Assembly (NCBI RefSeq): GCF_002218065.1
Contig: NZ_BDUB01000001.1
Location: 2,054,711-2,118,710, forward strand
Length of the DNA stretch: 64,000 nucleotides
Source: Nodularia sp. NIES-3585
Lineage (GTDB): Bacteria; Cyanobacteriota; Cyanobacteriia; Cyanobacteriales; Nostocaceae
Direction: 5' to 3'
The notes beneath the pieces are model-generated. The model was not told the origin of the DNA. It made no database searches and saw nothing but the letters and a program-made list of their open reading frames with translations. The position numbers were made by a program, and so were the translations under genes. Below are positions 27,556-35,887 of the stretch, one piece after another (the first letter of the stretch is position 1; the number at the start of each line of letters is the position of its first letter).

Positions 27556-27611
27556 ACCATAAATCGTTATATTCTTTGCACAGTCTTGTTTTCAGCTTGG
27601 TTTGTCGCCCC

Positions 27612-28830
27612 GTCAGGTCCAGGTAATTATGAAGCCAAGGAAACACTGCAAAATTTAATTAACGATAATGATGATTATTTCGTTCCTCCATTTTGGTTAA
27701 ATAATCTTAAATTTGATGACCAGATAGAAGTTATCAGAAGACATATATTTTTACCGCCACACAATCAAATAAATGCTGATTGTGACAATGAAAAAGTTTT
27801 TAACAATGAAGATATTATAGTAAATTGGATTGACTTAATTAATACCTCTATTGACGATGGTAATCCAAAGCAATTTGAAGCTAATGATAGATTAGAAAAA
27901 ATAGTGATTGGCAATCCAGAAGCTATTGAACCTATTCTTTCAATAATACAAGACTCTCTGATTAAAAAGCAAAATAAAGATTACTTTATTATACTAAAGT
28001 TACTTGCACTTATACCAAAGCTCGGAATCTATTCTTTAAAATTAATTTCAATTTTAATTGAATTAGTAAATAATAATAACTTTGATAAAACTTGTAATAG
28101 GATAATTCAGGAACATACTATTGGAGTATTAGGAACAGTTGGTACTGGAAATGAAGTAGTTTTTAAACTTTTGGTTAATTTGCTACATAACGATAAAGAT
28201 TGGGGTGTGCGTTTGTCTGCTCTTGGCAGTCTAGGAGCAATCCTTAAGGGTGAAATGTTTTCGTTAGCAGTTATGCACTTAAAGGGATACTTACAAGATT
28301 CTATTTTTCAAAATAGTGATACTCGTGGTATTTACGTGGAATGCTATTGGGTACTTTGGCACTGCGCCCAAAATATGACTTATCAAGATTTTTATCAAGC
28401 ACGGCACGCTGGGGAGGACTCAGAAAATTTAGATTCGCCTAGCGAGACTTTTACACCCCAAAACCTGCAAGCTGCGATTAACAGCGATCGCCTACTCAGT
28501 CAAACCATCCACCTCATCTGCATCGACACTAGCAAATTTATTGACCCCAATCACCCAGCATCTAAAATTTACACTGAAATCGTCAAAGCTGGCTGTCCCA
28601 AGTGCGGAGATGGCACACCAAAGACAATGACGGAACTTCAAACCTATTGGGACTTGCTAGAAACTGACAAATGTGTGGTTTTAGTGTTTTATCAAGGTAT
28701 GGGTTCACAATCACCACAATTAAGCGATCGCATCCTCAACCACCTCAGCAAATTTAACAATACCATTTGTGTCATCAGCGACCAAACAACCAATGATATT
28801 TTAAATAGCCTGCGGAGTCTGCAAAGTTAA
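27612..28830 (+). pseudogene. NACHT protein, 3' remnant (HEAT-like repeats and C-terminal domain)
   Basis: About 405 codons in one frame, without a start of their own (the open frame runs back into the IS). Alpha-helical HEAT-like repeats cover the first 250 residues (for example VGTGNEVVFKLLVNLLHNDKDWGVRLSALGSLG), followed by ECYWVLWHCAQNMTYQDFYQA and an alpha/beta domain (TIHLICIDTSKFIDP, DKCVVLVFYQGMG) found at the end of cyanobacterial NACHT proteins. It is evidently the downstream part of the gene at 24576. The link segment usually seen after the winged helix is not found, so DNA was probably lost with the IS. Confidence 0.75.
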
Positions 28831-28988
28831 TTCGGCGTTAGCCAAGAAATATGCCAAGTTTCTCCATTGATCGCGATCGCATCATATCTGCAACTCGATT
28901 CTGCGATGCGCTTCCTCCAGGCGTTTTTTAGTTCGGTTTAACTCCCTTCTATTTGGTAAAATCTAGGGTGAGCCAGAGGAGAATAGAC

Positions 28989-29723
28989 ATGGTAGCCGCC
29001 CAAACGAATTTAAATATTTCTGCTTTAGAAGGAGAATATAGTCAAAGAACACCAAGAGAAATTATCAAATTTGCCTTAGAGACTTATAACAATCTCTCAA
29101 TTTCCTTTAGTGGTGCTGAGGATGTTGTCCTGATTGATATCGCCTCAAAAATTACCAAAGATTTCCGTGTTTTTACACTGGACACCGGACGCTTGCACCC
29201 AGAAACTTATCAGTTCTTGGATCAGGTAAGAGAACATTATGGGATTAAATTAGAAGTTCAATTCCCAGATGCTGGCGAAGTCCAAGCTTTAGTGGAAGAA
29301 AAGGGATTGTTTAGTTTCTATCAAGATGGTCACAAGGAATGCTGCGGAGTTCGCAAAGTCAGACCATTACGCCGCAAACTCAATACTCTTGATGCTTGGA
29401 TTACCGGACAGCGCAAAGACCAAAGCCCTAGCACCCGCAACCATATTCCTGTAATTGAAGTTGATACGGCTTTTTCTACCCCAGACCATCAGTTAATTAA
29501 ATTTAACCCCTTAGCAAACTGGTCTTCTGTTCAGGTGTGGGAATACATCCGCGCTTTAGATGTGCCTTACAATAAGCTGCATGAACGTGGTTTTGTCAGC
29601 ATTGGTTGCGAACCTTGCACTCGACCTGTGTTACCTAGCCAGCATGAACGCGAAGGTCGCTGGTGGTGGGAAGAATCCACAATGAAAGAGTGCGGTTTAC
29701 ACGCTGGTAATTTAGAAAAATAG
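28989..29723 (+). CDS. cysH: Phosphoadenylyl-sulfate/adenylyl-sulfate reductase
   Basis: A 244-residue assimilatory reductase that reduces (P)APS to sulfite with thioredoxin. [13 protein letters not shown] is the PP-loop (SGxxD), [13 protein letters not shown] the substrate loop, then the Cys pairs KECCGVRK and GCEPCTRP that bind a [4Fe-4S] cluster, and the catalytic ECGLH at the C-terminus. GAGGAGA ends 7 bases before ATG 28989; an in-frame start at 28953 has no such site. The cluster cysteines point to use of APS or of both substrates. It is a single gene with a short promoter region. Confidence 0.95.
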   Translation: MVAAQTNLNISALEGEYSQRTPREIIKFALETYNNLSISFSGAEDVVLIDIASKITKDFRVFTLDTGRLHPETYQFLDQVREHYGIKLEVQFPDAGEVQALVEEKGLFSFYQDGHKECCGVRKVRPLRRKLNTLDAWITGQRKDQSPSTRNHIPVIEVDTAFSTPDHQLIKFNPLANWSSVQVWEYIRALDVPYNKLHERGFVSIGCEPCTRPVLPSQHEREGRWWWEESTMKECGLHAGNLEK

Positions 29724-29728
29724 TTGCA

Positions 29729-29762
29729 AGCGATCGCCTTCGGTACGGTTTTGGCGATCGCT
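29729..29762. terminator. HIP1-built hairpin between convergent genes
   Basis: AGCGATCGCC (29729-29738) and GGCGATCGCT (29753-29762) are perfect 10-base complements around a 14-base loop, just after cysH and touching the stop codon of the convergent toxin gene. There is no T-run, so it may act as a mRNA 3'-end stabiliser or a weak bidirectional terminator. Confidence 0.5.
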
Positions 29763-30054
29763 ATCCTTTACGGCTTTTCCAGTATCCAGGTTCTCGACTG
29801 CAATGCATAACAGCCAAAATTAAAATGTATTCTTGCTCAATGGTATAAATAATACCGTAGGGAAATTTTCTTGTCAGGCATCGTCGAACATCTTCATCAA
29901 TGACTCGCCAGCGAGTAGGTGTCTCCCTAATTCGATAAACTGTGTTCTCCACTGCATCGATAAACGCTTGTGCTAACTCTGCGCGACTATCGGCATAATA
30001 TTGAACTGCTTGAGAATATTCACTCAGCGCCTCTGGATGAAATACATATTTCAT
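29761..30054 (-). CDS. ParE/RelE-type toxin
   Basis: A 97-residue protein of the ParE/RelE fold: MKYVFHPEALSEYSQAVQYYADSR at the start (given in part), a helix hairpin, then RWRVIDEDVRRCLTRKFPYGIIYTI and ILAVMHCSREPGYW, the typical C-terminal strand. Such toxins act on gyrase or on ribosome-bound mRNA. Its ATG overlaps the antitoxin stop by 4 bases (ATGA), the standard layout for translational coupling. All core residues look intact. Confidence 0.85.
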   Translation of the reverse strand: MKYVFHPEALSEYSQAVQYYADSRAELAQAFIDAVENTVYRIRETPTRWRVIDEDVRRCLTRKFPYGIIYTIEQEYILILAVMHCSREPGYWKSRKG

Positions 30055-30281
30055 TTTTCTAGAAGCCGTCTTACTTGTGCTAAAGCCTCATCACCTGATA
30101 TCGGCTCAACAGCACCGCTACGAATTTCATCTCGCCGTCGCTTTGCTTCAGTCGTCCAAGCAGCCTCAAAAATTGGATCAATATCAAATTCTAGGCTTTC
30201 GACGAGTTTTTCTGCTAAAAAAGCTCTAGATTCGTTTGGTAAAGATAATGCTTCTTGCATCAGTTGTTCAATAGACAACAT
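30051..30281 (-). CDS. Addiction-module antitoxin
   Basis: A 76-residue protein upstream of the ParE-like toxin. LSIEQLMQEALSLPNESRAFLAEKLVESL is the pattern of the short helical addiction-module component family (TIGR02574 as I recall it), and the C-terminal AWTTEAKRRRDEIRSGAVEPISGDEALAQVRRLL is the toxin-binding part. ATG 30281 is used; GTG 30287 is also in frame. It should repress the operon and neutralise the toxin. Confidence 0.82.
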   Translation of the reverse strand: MLSIEQLMQEALSLPNESRAFLAEKLVESLEFDIDPIFEAAWTTEAKRRRDEIRSGAVEPISGDEALAQVRRLLEK

Positions 30282-30311
30282 AATCACACAAGTGGGGTTT
30301 AACTTCTGCTT

Positions 30312-30881
30312 TCAGTGTATCTCACCAATGGGAAACACCCCTGACAACTCAATCATAAAACTATCTCGCAGATGAAAATCAGCTTTTACTCCTGAATGAG
30401 CTAGCGCCCAGTAAGTAACATTACAGTGAATATCTTCAATTACAGTAGTAATTGCAACTTCTATGTCTTGTTCTATCGCCACGATTTTACCCAAATCCAC
30501 ATCCAAAACCAGTGTTAAACTATCAGCTTGCTTCTCGACAATCAACGGGAGGAGATTAAAAGCTGTTTCCTCTTCCATTCCTTGACGGTAGCCATCAAAG
30601 TGATAAACATTCCAATGTCCAGCAGGGGAAAGGTTAAACTCCCAATACTGTGCAGAATCTTTAATACCAACAAAAAACTCAAAGCAAGTATTTTCCCATA
30701 GTTCATGCGATCGCACTGGTTTATCTGATAATGGGGGAATAACTACTTGTTTTAAATCACCTGTCAGCTGGTAGCGGAGGCTAAGTTTATCTGCATATCG
30801 AGCAATACTACCTGTAATTTGCAAATTAGGCAGAGATTCTTGAGAGGGGAAGGGTTGTAAAGAAAATGTCTGATTTGTCAT
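30312..30881 (-). CDS. DOMON-like domain protein
   Basis: A 189-residue beta-rich protein. LSLRYQLTGDLKQVVIPP, LWENTCFEFFVGIK, YWEFNLSPAGHWNVYHFDGYR and LRDSFMIELSG follow the DOMON-like (MurB-associated) pattern known from sugar-binding modules. No signal peptide. The ATG overlaps the stop of the sugar-kinase-like gene upstream by 4 bases, so both belong to one operon with the AGE epimerase. It probably binds a sugar or a cofactor in the amino-sugar pathway, which is inference. Confidence 0.75.
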   Translation of the reverse strand: MTNQTFSLQPFPSQESLPNLQITGSIARYADKLSLRYQLTGDLKQVVIPPLSDKPVRSHELWENTCFEFFVGIKDSAQYWEFNLSPAGHWNVYHFDGYRQGMEEETAFNLLPLIVEKQADSLTLVLDVDLGKIVAIEQDIEVAITTVIEDIHCNVTYWALAHSGVKADFHLRDSFMIELSGVFPIGEIH

Positions 30882-31981
30882 TTCAAATCTTGGATAATTT
30901 GGCGAATCTTGGTTTCTTGAGCTTCGATACTTTCAGTCAGCTTAAACTGGACTAACGCCCTGGCTAAGTTGTGTTCTGGATACTTAACTTTGAAGTAGAC
31001 ATCCCCCGCTAAATAGTCAGTAAAGAATCTCAGCCCTAACTCAAAGGTAATCAGACGAATAGCCGCGTAAATGTAGCTATAGTCATTCTCTGTGAGAAAA
31101 GCTTGAGCAACATCAAGATAACCCTCTAAGATTCCCTGACACAAATCTAGATCAAAATAAACTTTTTCCCAGTGTTCTGCTTCTTCTCCCATCGGATTGC
31201 AACCCGACCGCAAACAGTCACCAATATCGTAATGTACCAATCCAGGCTTCACTGTGTCCAGGTCTATGACGCTAACTGCTTTCTGAGTAGTAGTATCAAA
31301 CAACACGTTATTGATTTTGGGGTCGCCGTGTATTAGACGTAGTGGCAGTTTGCCTGTAGCTTTGGCATCTTCTAAGATATCTGCAAAGGTGGTGCGATCG
31401 CTGACAAATTGTAAGCAATACTTCACTTCTGGGGATGTGTGCGGGTTAGCTTTCGCCAGAATATTTTGGTAATGCTGAAGATAAAGTGGTGTAATATGAA
31501 ATCCTGGTAAAGTATCCGCCAGTTTTGCGGGGGGTAAATCACTAATCAAATTGTGGAACATCCCCAAGGCATAGCCAATTTCTGACGCGTGTGAATTATC
31601 TGGCAGAGTGTCGAATGATTGGGCGTTTTCCACAAAGCTGATAGCCCGCCAGCAGCCGTTATTCTGGTCTGTCCAGAGGTTTTGATGATTTTGAGTTAAT
31701 AACACGCGGGGAACCTTCCAGGGACGATTGGCTGGGGTGCGTTTTAGGCGATCAGCGCTAACATGATCAGTTAAAATCCGCATATTCTGCATCACCAGTG
31801 CCGGCTGCCGAAATACCTGGGTATTGATGCGTTGCAGCACAAAATGCTTTCTTTCTAGTGAATCCAGAGTCACCAGGAAAGTGTCATTAATATTACCATT
31901 TCCCAATGATTCAATGCCCGTAACCTGACCTTGAGACGTGAATTGTTCGGCTATAGCAATTAAATTGATCTCTGTTGTCAT
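30878..31981 (-). CDS. APH-fold kinase, N-acetylhexosamine kinase-like
   Basis: A 367-residue aminoglycoside phosphotransferase-fold kinase. GNGNINDTFLVTL holds the nucleotide loop, LIHGDPKINNVLFD the catalytic loop (Asp, Asn) and VIDLDTVKPGLVHYDIGD the metal-binding Asp. The sequence resembles N-acetylhexosamine 1-kinase (NahK) more than drug kinases. Operon neighbours are an N-acylglucosamine 2-epimerase-like gene upstream and the DOMON-like protein downstream, which supports phosphorylation of N-acetylglucosamine or N-acetylmannosamine. The substrate is inferred. Confidence 0.8.
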   Translation of the reverse strand: MTTEINLIAIAEQFTSQGQVTGIESLGNGNINDTFLVTLDSLERKHFVLQRINTQVFRQPALVMQNMRILTDHVSADRLKRTPANRPWKVPRVLLTQNHQNLWTDQNNGCWRAISFVENAQSFDTLPDNSHASEIGYALGMFHNLISDLPPAKLADTLPGFHITPLYLQHYQNILAKANPHTSPEVKYCLQFVSDRTTFADILEDAKATGKLPLRLIHGDPKINNVLFDTTTQKAVSVIDLDTVKPGLVHYDIGDCLRSGCNPMGEEAEHWEKVYFDLDLCQGILEGYLDVAQAFLTENDYSYIYAAIRLITFELGLRFFTDYLAGDVYFKVKYPEHNLARALVQFKLTESIEAQETKIRQIIQDLK

Positions 31982-32332
31982 GTTCGTTAACCTGCATTAC
32001 TCCCCACATACACTGCACTAAAGCAATAGGGGATATCGTACCGCAAGGCGTTCGTCAAAAGTCACTCAATTCTGGATTTTGGAAGTCCCTTAGCGAAGCG
32101 TACGCAGCGCAGCGAGTATTTTGGATTAACCTCTCCTGATAAACAAGAGGCTTAAACATTGAAAAATTTTTGTTTTTCTTCTCGGTGAACACCTACCGTG
32201 TACAGACAAAATTAAGGTAACTTTGAACTCCGGGTTTTACCCCCCTTAATCCGCAGCCGTGAACACAGAGGCTTGACACCAAATATTTGAGATTTCAGAT
32301 TTTCATTTAATCCAAAATTTAAAATCTAAAAT
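31982..32332. other. 351-base gap with repeats
   Basis: No gene recognised. At 32075-32120 it holds a dispersed repeat with CTTAGCGAAGCG, TACGCAGCGCAGCGAG, and at its right end the heptamer repeat listed separately. It may carry a promoter for the kinase/DOMON pair on the - strand. Confidence 0.5.
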
Positions 32333-32347
32333 CTAAAATCTAAAATC
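32320..32347. repeat. TAAAATC heptamer, four tandem units
   Basis: Four perfect 7-base units, preceded by the related TCCAAAATT. This is the STRR type of cyanobacteria. The stop codon and last codons of the Uma2 gene lie in it. Confidence 0.8.
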
Positions 32348-32938
32348 GCTTCGGTCAACGGACGTATCCTCTGGAAAAATCCGACTCAAATCTAATAAGA
32401 GTTCAAATCCAGGAATTGGCACTGATTGGTGAGATAGAGAAATCTGCTGGCTGAGATAGCGAAAATTCTTTTGAGCATTCTGATAAGGTTGATGGTATCG
32501 CTCCAGTTGACGAGCCGGCAAATTCACAATCCAATAATCAACAATTCCGGCTTCTGCGTATAGAGATAGCTTTTTTGTTTGGTCATAGGTCAATGTAGAA
32601 TCAGAAATTTCGATGACTAACAAAATATCTTCGGGGTAGGGATGATGAACCAGATAATCCTCATCTTTGCCTCTAGCAATCACGATATCAGGTTCCGGCT
32701 CACTTTGATTGGCTAGGGTAATGGGATCTTGCCCACGAATGACCGCGAGATCGCCTAATAACCGATCCAGTTGGCGACATAAGATAGAACTACACACTGT
32801 ATGCACTCTTCCTTTTGCCGTCATTTGCATCAGTTCTCCTCGAATCAATTCAATGCGATCGCCCTCCTTCAGAAATCCGAGTTGAATGAGGCGGTGATAT
32901 TCGTCTATTGTGAATCGCTTTGGTGTCACAACACTCAT
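32333..32938 (-). CDS. Uma2-family putative endonuclease
   Basis: A 201-residue PD-(D/E)XK-fold protein (DUF820). FTIDEYHRLIQLGFLKEGDRIELIRGEL is the typical start (given in part), then EPEPDIVIARG with the metal-binding Asp and ILLVIEISDSTLTYDQTKKLSLYAEAGIVDYWIVN with the E-x-S and Lys (quoted in part). Cyanobacteria carry many copies of unknown role. ATG 32938 begins the family pattern; a GTG at 32968 overlaps the epimerase stop (GTGA) and would add 10 residues. The last residues DFRF are encoded by the TAAAATC repeat. Confidence 0.8.
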   Translation of the reverse strand: MSVVTPKRFTIDEYHRLIQLGFLKEGDRIELIRGELMQMTAKGRVHTVCSSILCRQLDRLLGDLAVIRGQDPITLANQSEPEPDIVIARGKDEDYLVHHPYPEDILLVIEISDSTLTYDQTKKLSLYAEAGIVDYWIVNLPARQLERYHQPYQNAQKNFRYLSQQISLSHQSVPIPGFELLLDLSRIFPEDTSVDRSDFRF

Positions 32939-32964
32939 GAGACATCCATTAGATAGTTCCTTTT

Positions 32965-34158
32965 TCACTTTAGCTTCCCAGCAGAAATTAAACCCAACGC
33001 CTCAAACTGCTGCCAGCAAAGATATAATGCACGGGGTACATGAAAACAGCCCTTCCATTTACCACCTTTAAGATTTAACAATACTTCCCCACGACGATTG
33101 AGATAGCCAAACCACTCGCCATATTCTGAATCTGCAAAGTGTGACCATGTATAATCGTGCATTTTTTCATACCATTCCCAACAGACATCACGCCCAGTCA
33201 AGCGATAGCCCATCGCTAATGCTACTAAAGATTCTAAATGCACCCACCACAACTTTTGATCCCATTCCAGTTGCTGGGGAGGATGACCGTCTGCATCCAT
33301 AAAGTAATATAATCCGCCGTACTCAGCATCCCAGGCAAAATTGAGGATATTTATTACCACATCAACGGCTTGATTAATAGTTTGAGTATCATTGATCCGG
33401 TTGGCGATATCCATAATAAACCACATCGCTTCGATACCGTGACCAGGATTAATTAACCGCCCTTCAAAACAATCAATGTGGTCACCGTCAGGGGCAACAT
33501 TTTCATACATCAGCCCCCGTTTCTGGTCAAGAAAATCCGTCATCACTTCTTGAACAGTGGTAGCCAGGACATTTTCCAGGGTTTCACTGGGTAGCAGCCA
33601 TTCCATTTCTAGAGTCAGGTTAGCTAATATCATTGGTACAGCCAAGGATTTCATCGGGCGTGTACCAGGATAGGTCTTGTTATATTTACCTTTAGGATTA
33701 TCTTTGCGGCGCAACACATTATTGTAAGCTTGCATTGCCACATCCTTAGCCCAATCTTCTCCAGAAGCCAAGGCGTATTGGCTAAATGCCATCGCTGCAA
33801 AGCAATCAGAAAATATATTGTAGGGTTCGACCAGTGGCTGACCTGCACGGGTGAGGGCAAAGTACCAATTACCATCGGCATCTCTGCCATGTTGGGCGAG
33901 AAAATCAGCCCCATTTTTCGCAATTTTCAACCATGTTTCGCGCTTTTCTAGCTGGTTATATAGCATAGAAAAAGTCCAGATTTGGCGATTTTGTAACCAG
34001 ATAAATTTGTCTGTGTCGTAGACCTGACCTTCACTATTGAGACAGGTAAAATATCCACCTTGCTGCCAATCGAGGGAGTTTTTTTCCCAAAATGGAAGTA
34101 CGTCATTCAGGAGCGCGTTTTTATAATGTTCAGCCAGCGTTTTAAAGTCGTACTCCAT
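32965..34158 (-). CDS. N-acylglucosamine 2-epimerase (AGE) family protein
   Basis: A 397-residue (alpha/alpha)6-barrel enzyme. [30 protein letters not shown] and GCFHVPRAL hold the conserved catalytic His residues, and [18 protein letters not shown] the substrate Arg. Cyanobacterial AGE proteins interconvert N-acetylglucosamine and N-acetylmannosamine; some members act on cellobiose or mannose. It is the first gene of the - strand series with Uma2, the NahK-like kinase and the DOMON-like gene. Length agrees with AGE from Synechocystis and Anabaena. Confidence 0.85.
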   Translation of the reverse strand: MEYDFKTLAEHYKNALLNDVLPFWEKNSLDWQQGGYFTCLNSEGQVYDTDKFIWLQNRQIWTFSMLYNQLEKRETWLKIAKNGADFLAQHGRDADGNWYFALTRAGQPLVEPYNIFSDCFAAMAFSQYALASGEDWAKDVAMQAYNNVLRRKDNPKGKYNKTYPGTRPMKSLAVPMILANLTLEMEWLLPSETLENVLATTVQEVMTDFLDQKRGLMYENVAPDGDHIDCFEGRLINPGHGIEAMWFIMDIANRINDTQTINQAVDVVINILNFAWDAEYGGLYYFMDADGHPPQQLEWDQKLWWVHLESLVALAMGYRLTGRDVCWEWYEKMHDYTWSHFADSEYGEWFGYLNRRGEVLLNLKGGKWKGCFHVPRALYLCWQQFEALGLISAGKLK

Positions 34159-34215
34159 ACCTTTTCTGCCAAAACCAACAACTTAATTATCAAGTAAATA
34201 ATTACAGGTTGTAAA

Positions 34216-34313
34216 TATAGCTGGGGAGTAGGGAGTGGGGAGTGGGTTAAAACCCTTTTGGGGTCTAAGTTTGATTATCCATTTATGTCTTAACCTCCTT
34301 GGCGGTTGCTATA
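34216..34313 (+). repeat. Dispersed ~100-bp repeat, copy 1
   Basis: Begins TATAGC and ends GCTATA. It holds three heptamers of the GGGGAGT/AGGGAGT type, then GGGTTAAAACCCTTTTGG and CTTAACCTCCTTGGCGG. Two more copies are at 35625-35727 and, inverted, 46803-46900. Confidence 0.8.
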
Positions 34314-34321
34314 AATAAAAT

Positions 34322-34352
34322 GGTGCGTTAGCCTGCGGCATAACACACCCTA
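34322..34352. repeat. Small palindromic repeat, GGTGCGTTA type, copy 2
   Basis: GGTGCGTTAGCC then TAACACACCCTAC, close to the copy at 61101-61131. Confidence 0.55.
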
Positions 34353-34393
34353 CAAACTACCAGTCCCTAGTTGAATCTAGGGCTGGTCAAAAA

Positions 34394-34711
34394 CTACTTC
34401 AAGGAATTACCTGCTTGAGCAAGCATATCTCCGAGTCGCTTCACTTTCTTTGCCACATCACCGCTAACGCTAGAGGCGGCATTTTTACTGTCTTCGCCCA
34501 AATCGACCAAAATTTCCGCAATTGAGGAAGTATCACCACTGGCGATCGCTTCTTTGAGTTCTCCCAAGTCTTCAGCTAGGTCGGTTCCTGAGAGTTGTTG
34601 CTGCCAAGTATCGATAATAGTCATCGCCTGGTCTGTGGGGATGGATGTGAGGTCTCTTTGCAAGGCAGAGATGGTGGTGTCTATGTCAACGTTTTTGATT
34701 GCATCAGCCAT
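34394..34711 (-). CDS. Conserved small acidic helical protein, unknown function
   Basis: A 105-residue soluble protein, helical throughout: MADAIKNVDIDTTISALQ at the start, a repeated LGELKEAIASGDTS / ILVDLGEDSKNAASS pattern, and a basic C-terminal helix KKVKRLGDMLAQAG. CAGGAG stands 6 bases before ATG 34711, which rules for this start over upstream in-frame codons to 34780. I recall similar proteins only as cyanobacterial hypotheticals. It is a single gene between two dispersed repeats. Confidence 0.75.
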   Translation of the reverse strand: MADAIKNVDIDTTISALQRDLTSIPTDQAMTIIDTWQQQLSGTDLAEDLGELKEAIASGDTSSIAEILVDLGEDSKNAASSVSGDVAKKVKRLGDMLAQAGNSLK

Positions 34712-34844
34712 AACAAACTCCTGTGTTGAGTGGATCTCGATAATCCACAATGGATTACTACCTGACCTCATTCTTCTCAAGATGAATACTTAAGTCCTCA
34801 GCCTAGAGTTATACAGTTTACACTTCTCATAGTTAGAGAATTTG

Positions 34845-35579
34845 TTAAAACTTTACCTTATACAAATTAAATAAATCCCCTGATTGGCGCGCCACTACTT
34901 TTGCACCAGCAGCTTTAATCATTTTTTCCCACTCAGCCACAGGTTCTAGAAATACTTCAGCGCCGAGATATGTTTCCAAAACTGCCCAATCTTCTGCTAA
35001 AGGCTGTTCGGGATTGAGGATGTCAAAGACAAAATGTCCGTCTGGTTTCAAGACGCGCTTGACTTCTGCTAAGACAGCACTCCAATATTTTAGAGGAAAA
35101 TAGCAGCTGAATCCTGTGGCGATCGCCAGATCAAACTGGTCTGCGGAGTAGTTTAATTGATGGGCTGGCCCCAACTCCACACCTTTGAACAGCTTAGAAT
35201 TTAATTGCGGTCCACGAGAATTGAGGGTATCCCGTGCCACAGTGCTGATTTCTTGCCCATAAAAGTATGCTAGCCAATCCCGCCAAGGATAGATTAACAA
35301 GCTGACACCACAACCAATATCCAAACAGTGCTGGTTTTTTTTAGGTTGAGCAATTTCCCAAAATGGCGAAACAATTCTGCCAGATAACAAACCAGTCGCC
35401 CATTCTTGATATATGGGCATTTCCTGTAATTCTGCTGGTAATTCCAAGTCTTGCTTTTGATACTGTCGGTTAAAGCGATACCCCACCTGCGCGACTCTCT
35501 CCTGCCAATTTTCTGAGTTATGGGGACTTTGCGAGGGAAAAAGCTCAATTGGGTCTGGTGAATTACGCTTTTTAGACAT
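34845..35579 (-). CDS. Class I SAM-dependent methyltransferase
   Basis: A 244-residue protein with motif I HCLDIGCGVS (about 79-88), an acidic post-I region, motif II-like FDLAIATGFSCYFPLKYWS and LKPDGHFVFDILNPEQP, the standard Rossmann methyltransferase order. The substrate is unknown. A single gene, 265 bases from the divergent hybrid kinase if the dispersed repeat copy 2 is counted as spacer. Confidence 0.82.
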   Translation of the reverse strand: MSKKRNSPDPIELFPSQSPHNSENWQERVAQVGYRFNRQYQKQDLELPAELQEMPIYQEWATGLLSGRIVSPFWEIAQPKKNQHCLDIGCGVSLLIYPWRDWLAYFYGQEISTVARDTLNSRGPQLNSKLFKGVELGPAHQLNYSADQFDLAIATGFSCYFPLKYWSAVLAEVKRVLKPDGHFVFDILNPEQPLAEDWAVLETYLGAEVFLEPVAEWEKMIKAAGAKVVARQSGDLFNLYKVKF

Positions 35580-35887
35580 TGTGTCTCTGCGGCTCCTAGA
35601 TTATTTTGGGGTCAACTTCTAGTGTAGCTAGGGAGTGGGGAGTAGGGAGTGGGGAGTGGGTTAAAACCCTTTTGGTGTCTAAGTTTGATTATCCGTTTAT
35701 GTCTTAACCTCCTTAGCGGTTGCTATATATGTGTTTTTACAGAGGTGATCAGAAGCAGCTAATTGTGTGTCAGATTTATTACAATTAATTCATTTTTCTC
35801 ACATACTGAATTTCCTATGTCATTATAAATATCACTCAAAATAATCTGAGTAACCTCGCATAACGACATAGGCAGGGATAGATACCC
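35580..35887. other. 308-base divergent spacer with a dispersed repeat
   Basis: The first half is the repeat copy at 35625-35727. The rest (35728-35887) is AT-rich and should hold the promoter of the hybrid kinase. No other feature was recognised. Confidence 0.5.
35625..35727 (+). repeat. Dispersed ~100-bp repeat, copy 2
   Basis: Same sequence as 34216-34313 with four instead of three heptamers (AGGGAGT/GGGGAGT), ending GCGGTTGCTATA. Confidence 0.8.

Larger units (their letters stand above)
26351..27611 (-). mobile_element. IS4-family insertion sequence
   Basis: A 1.26-kb element carrying one transposase on the - strand. The ends read GGGGGGACAAA at 26351 and, in complement, GGGGCGACAAA at 27611, and they share AAGCT a few bases inside. 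No target duplication is visible (left flank CCAACCTGAA, right flank GTCAGGTCCA), so the flanks were probably altered by a deletion or recombination after insertion. It splits the NACHT gene. Confidence 0.8.

Noticed and set aside
27529-27611. Start of the NACHT 3' frame inside the IS element
   Set aside because: The frame is open through the IS end by chance; the residues before 27612 do not belong to the NACHT protein and the transposase hairpin lies there.
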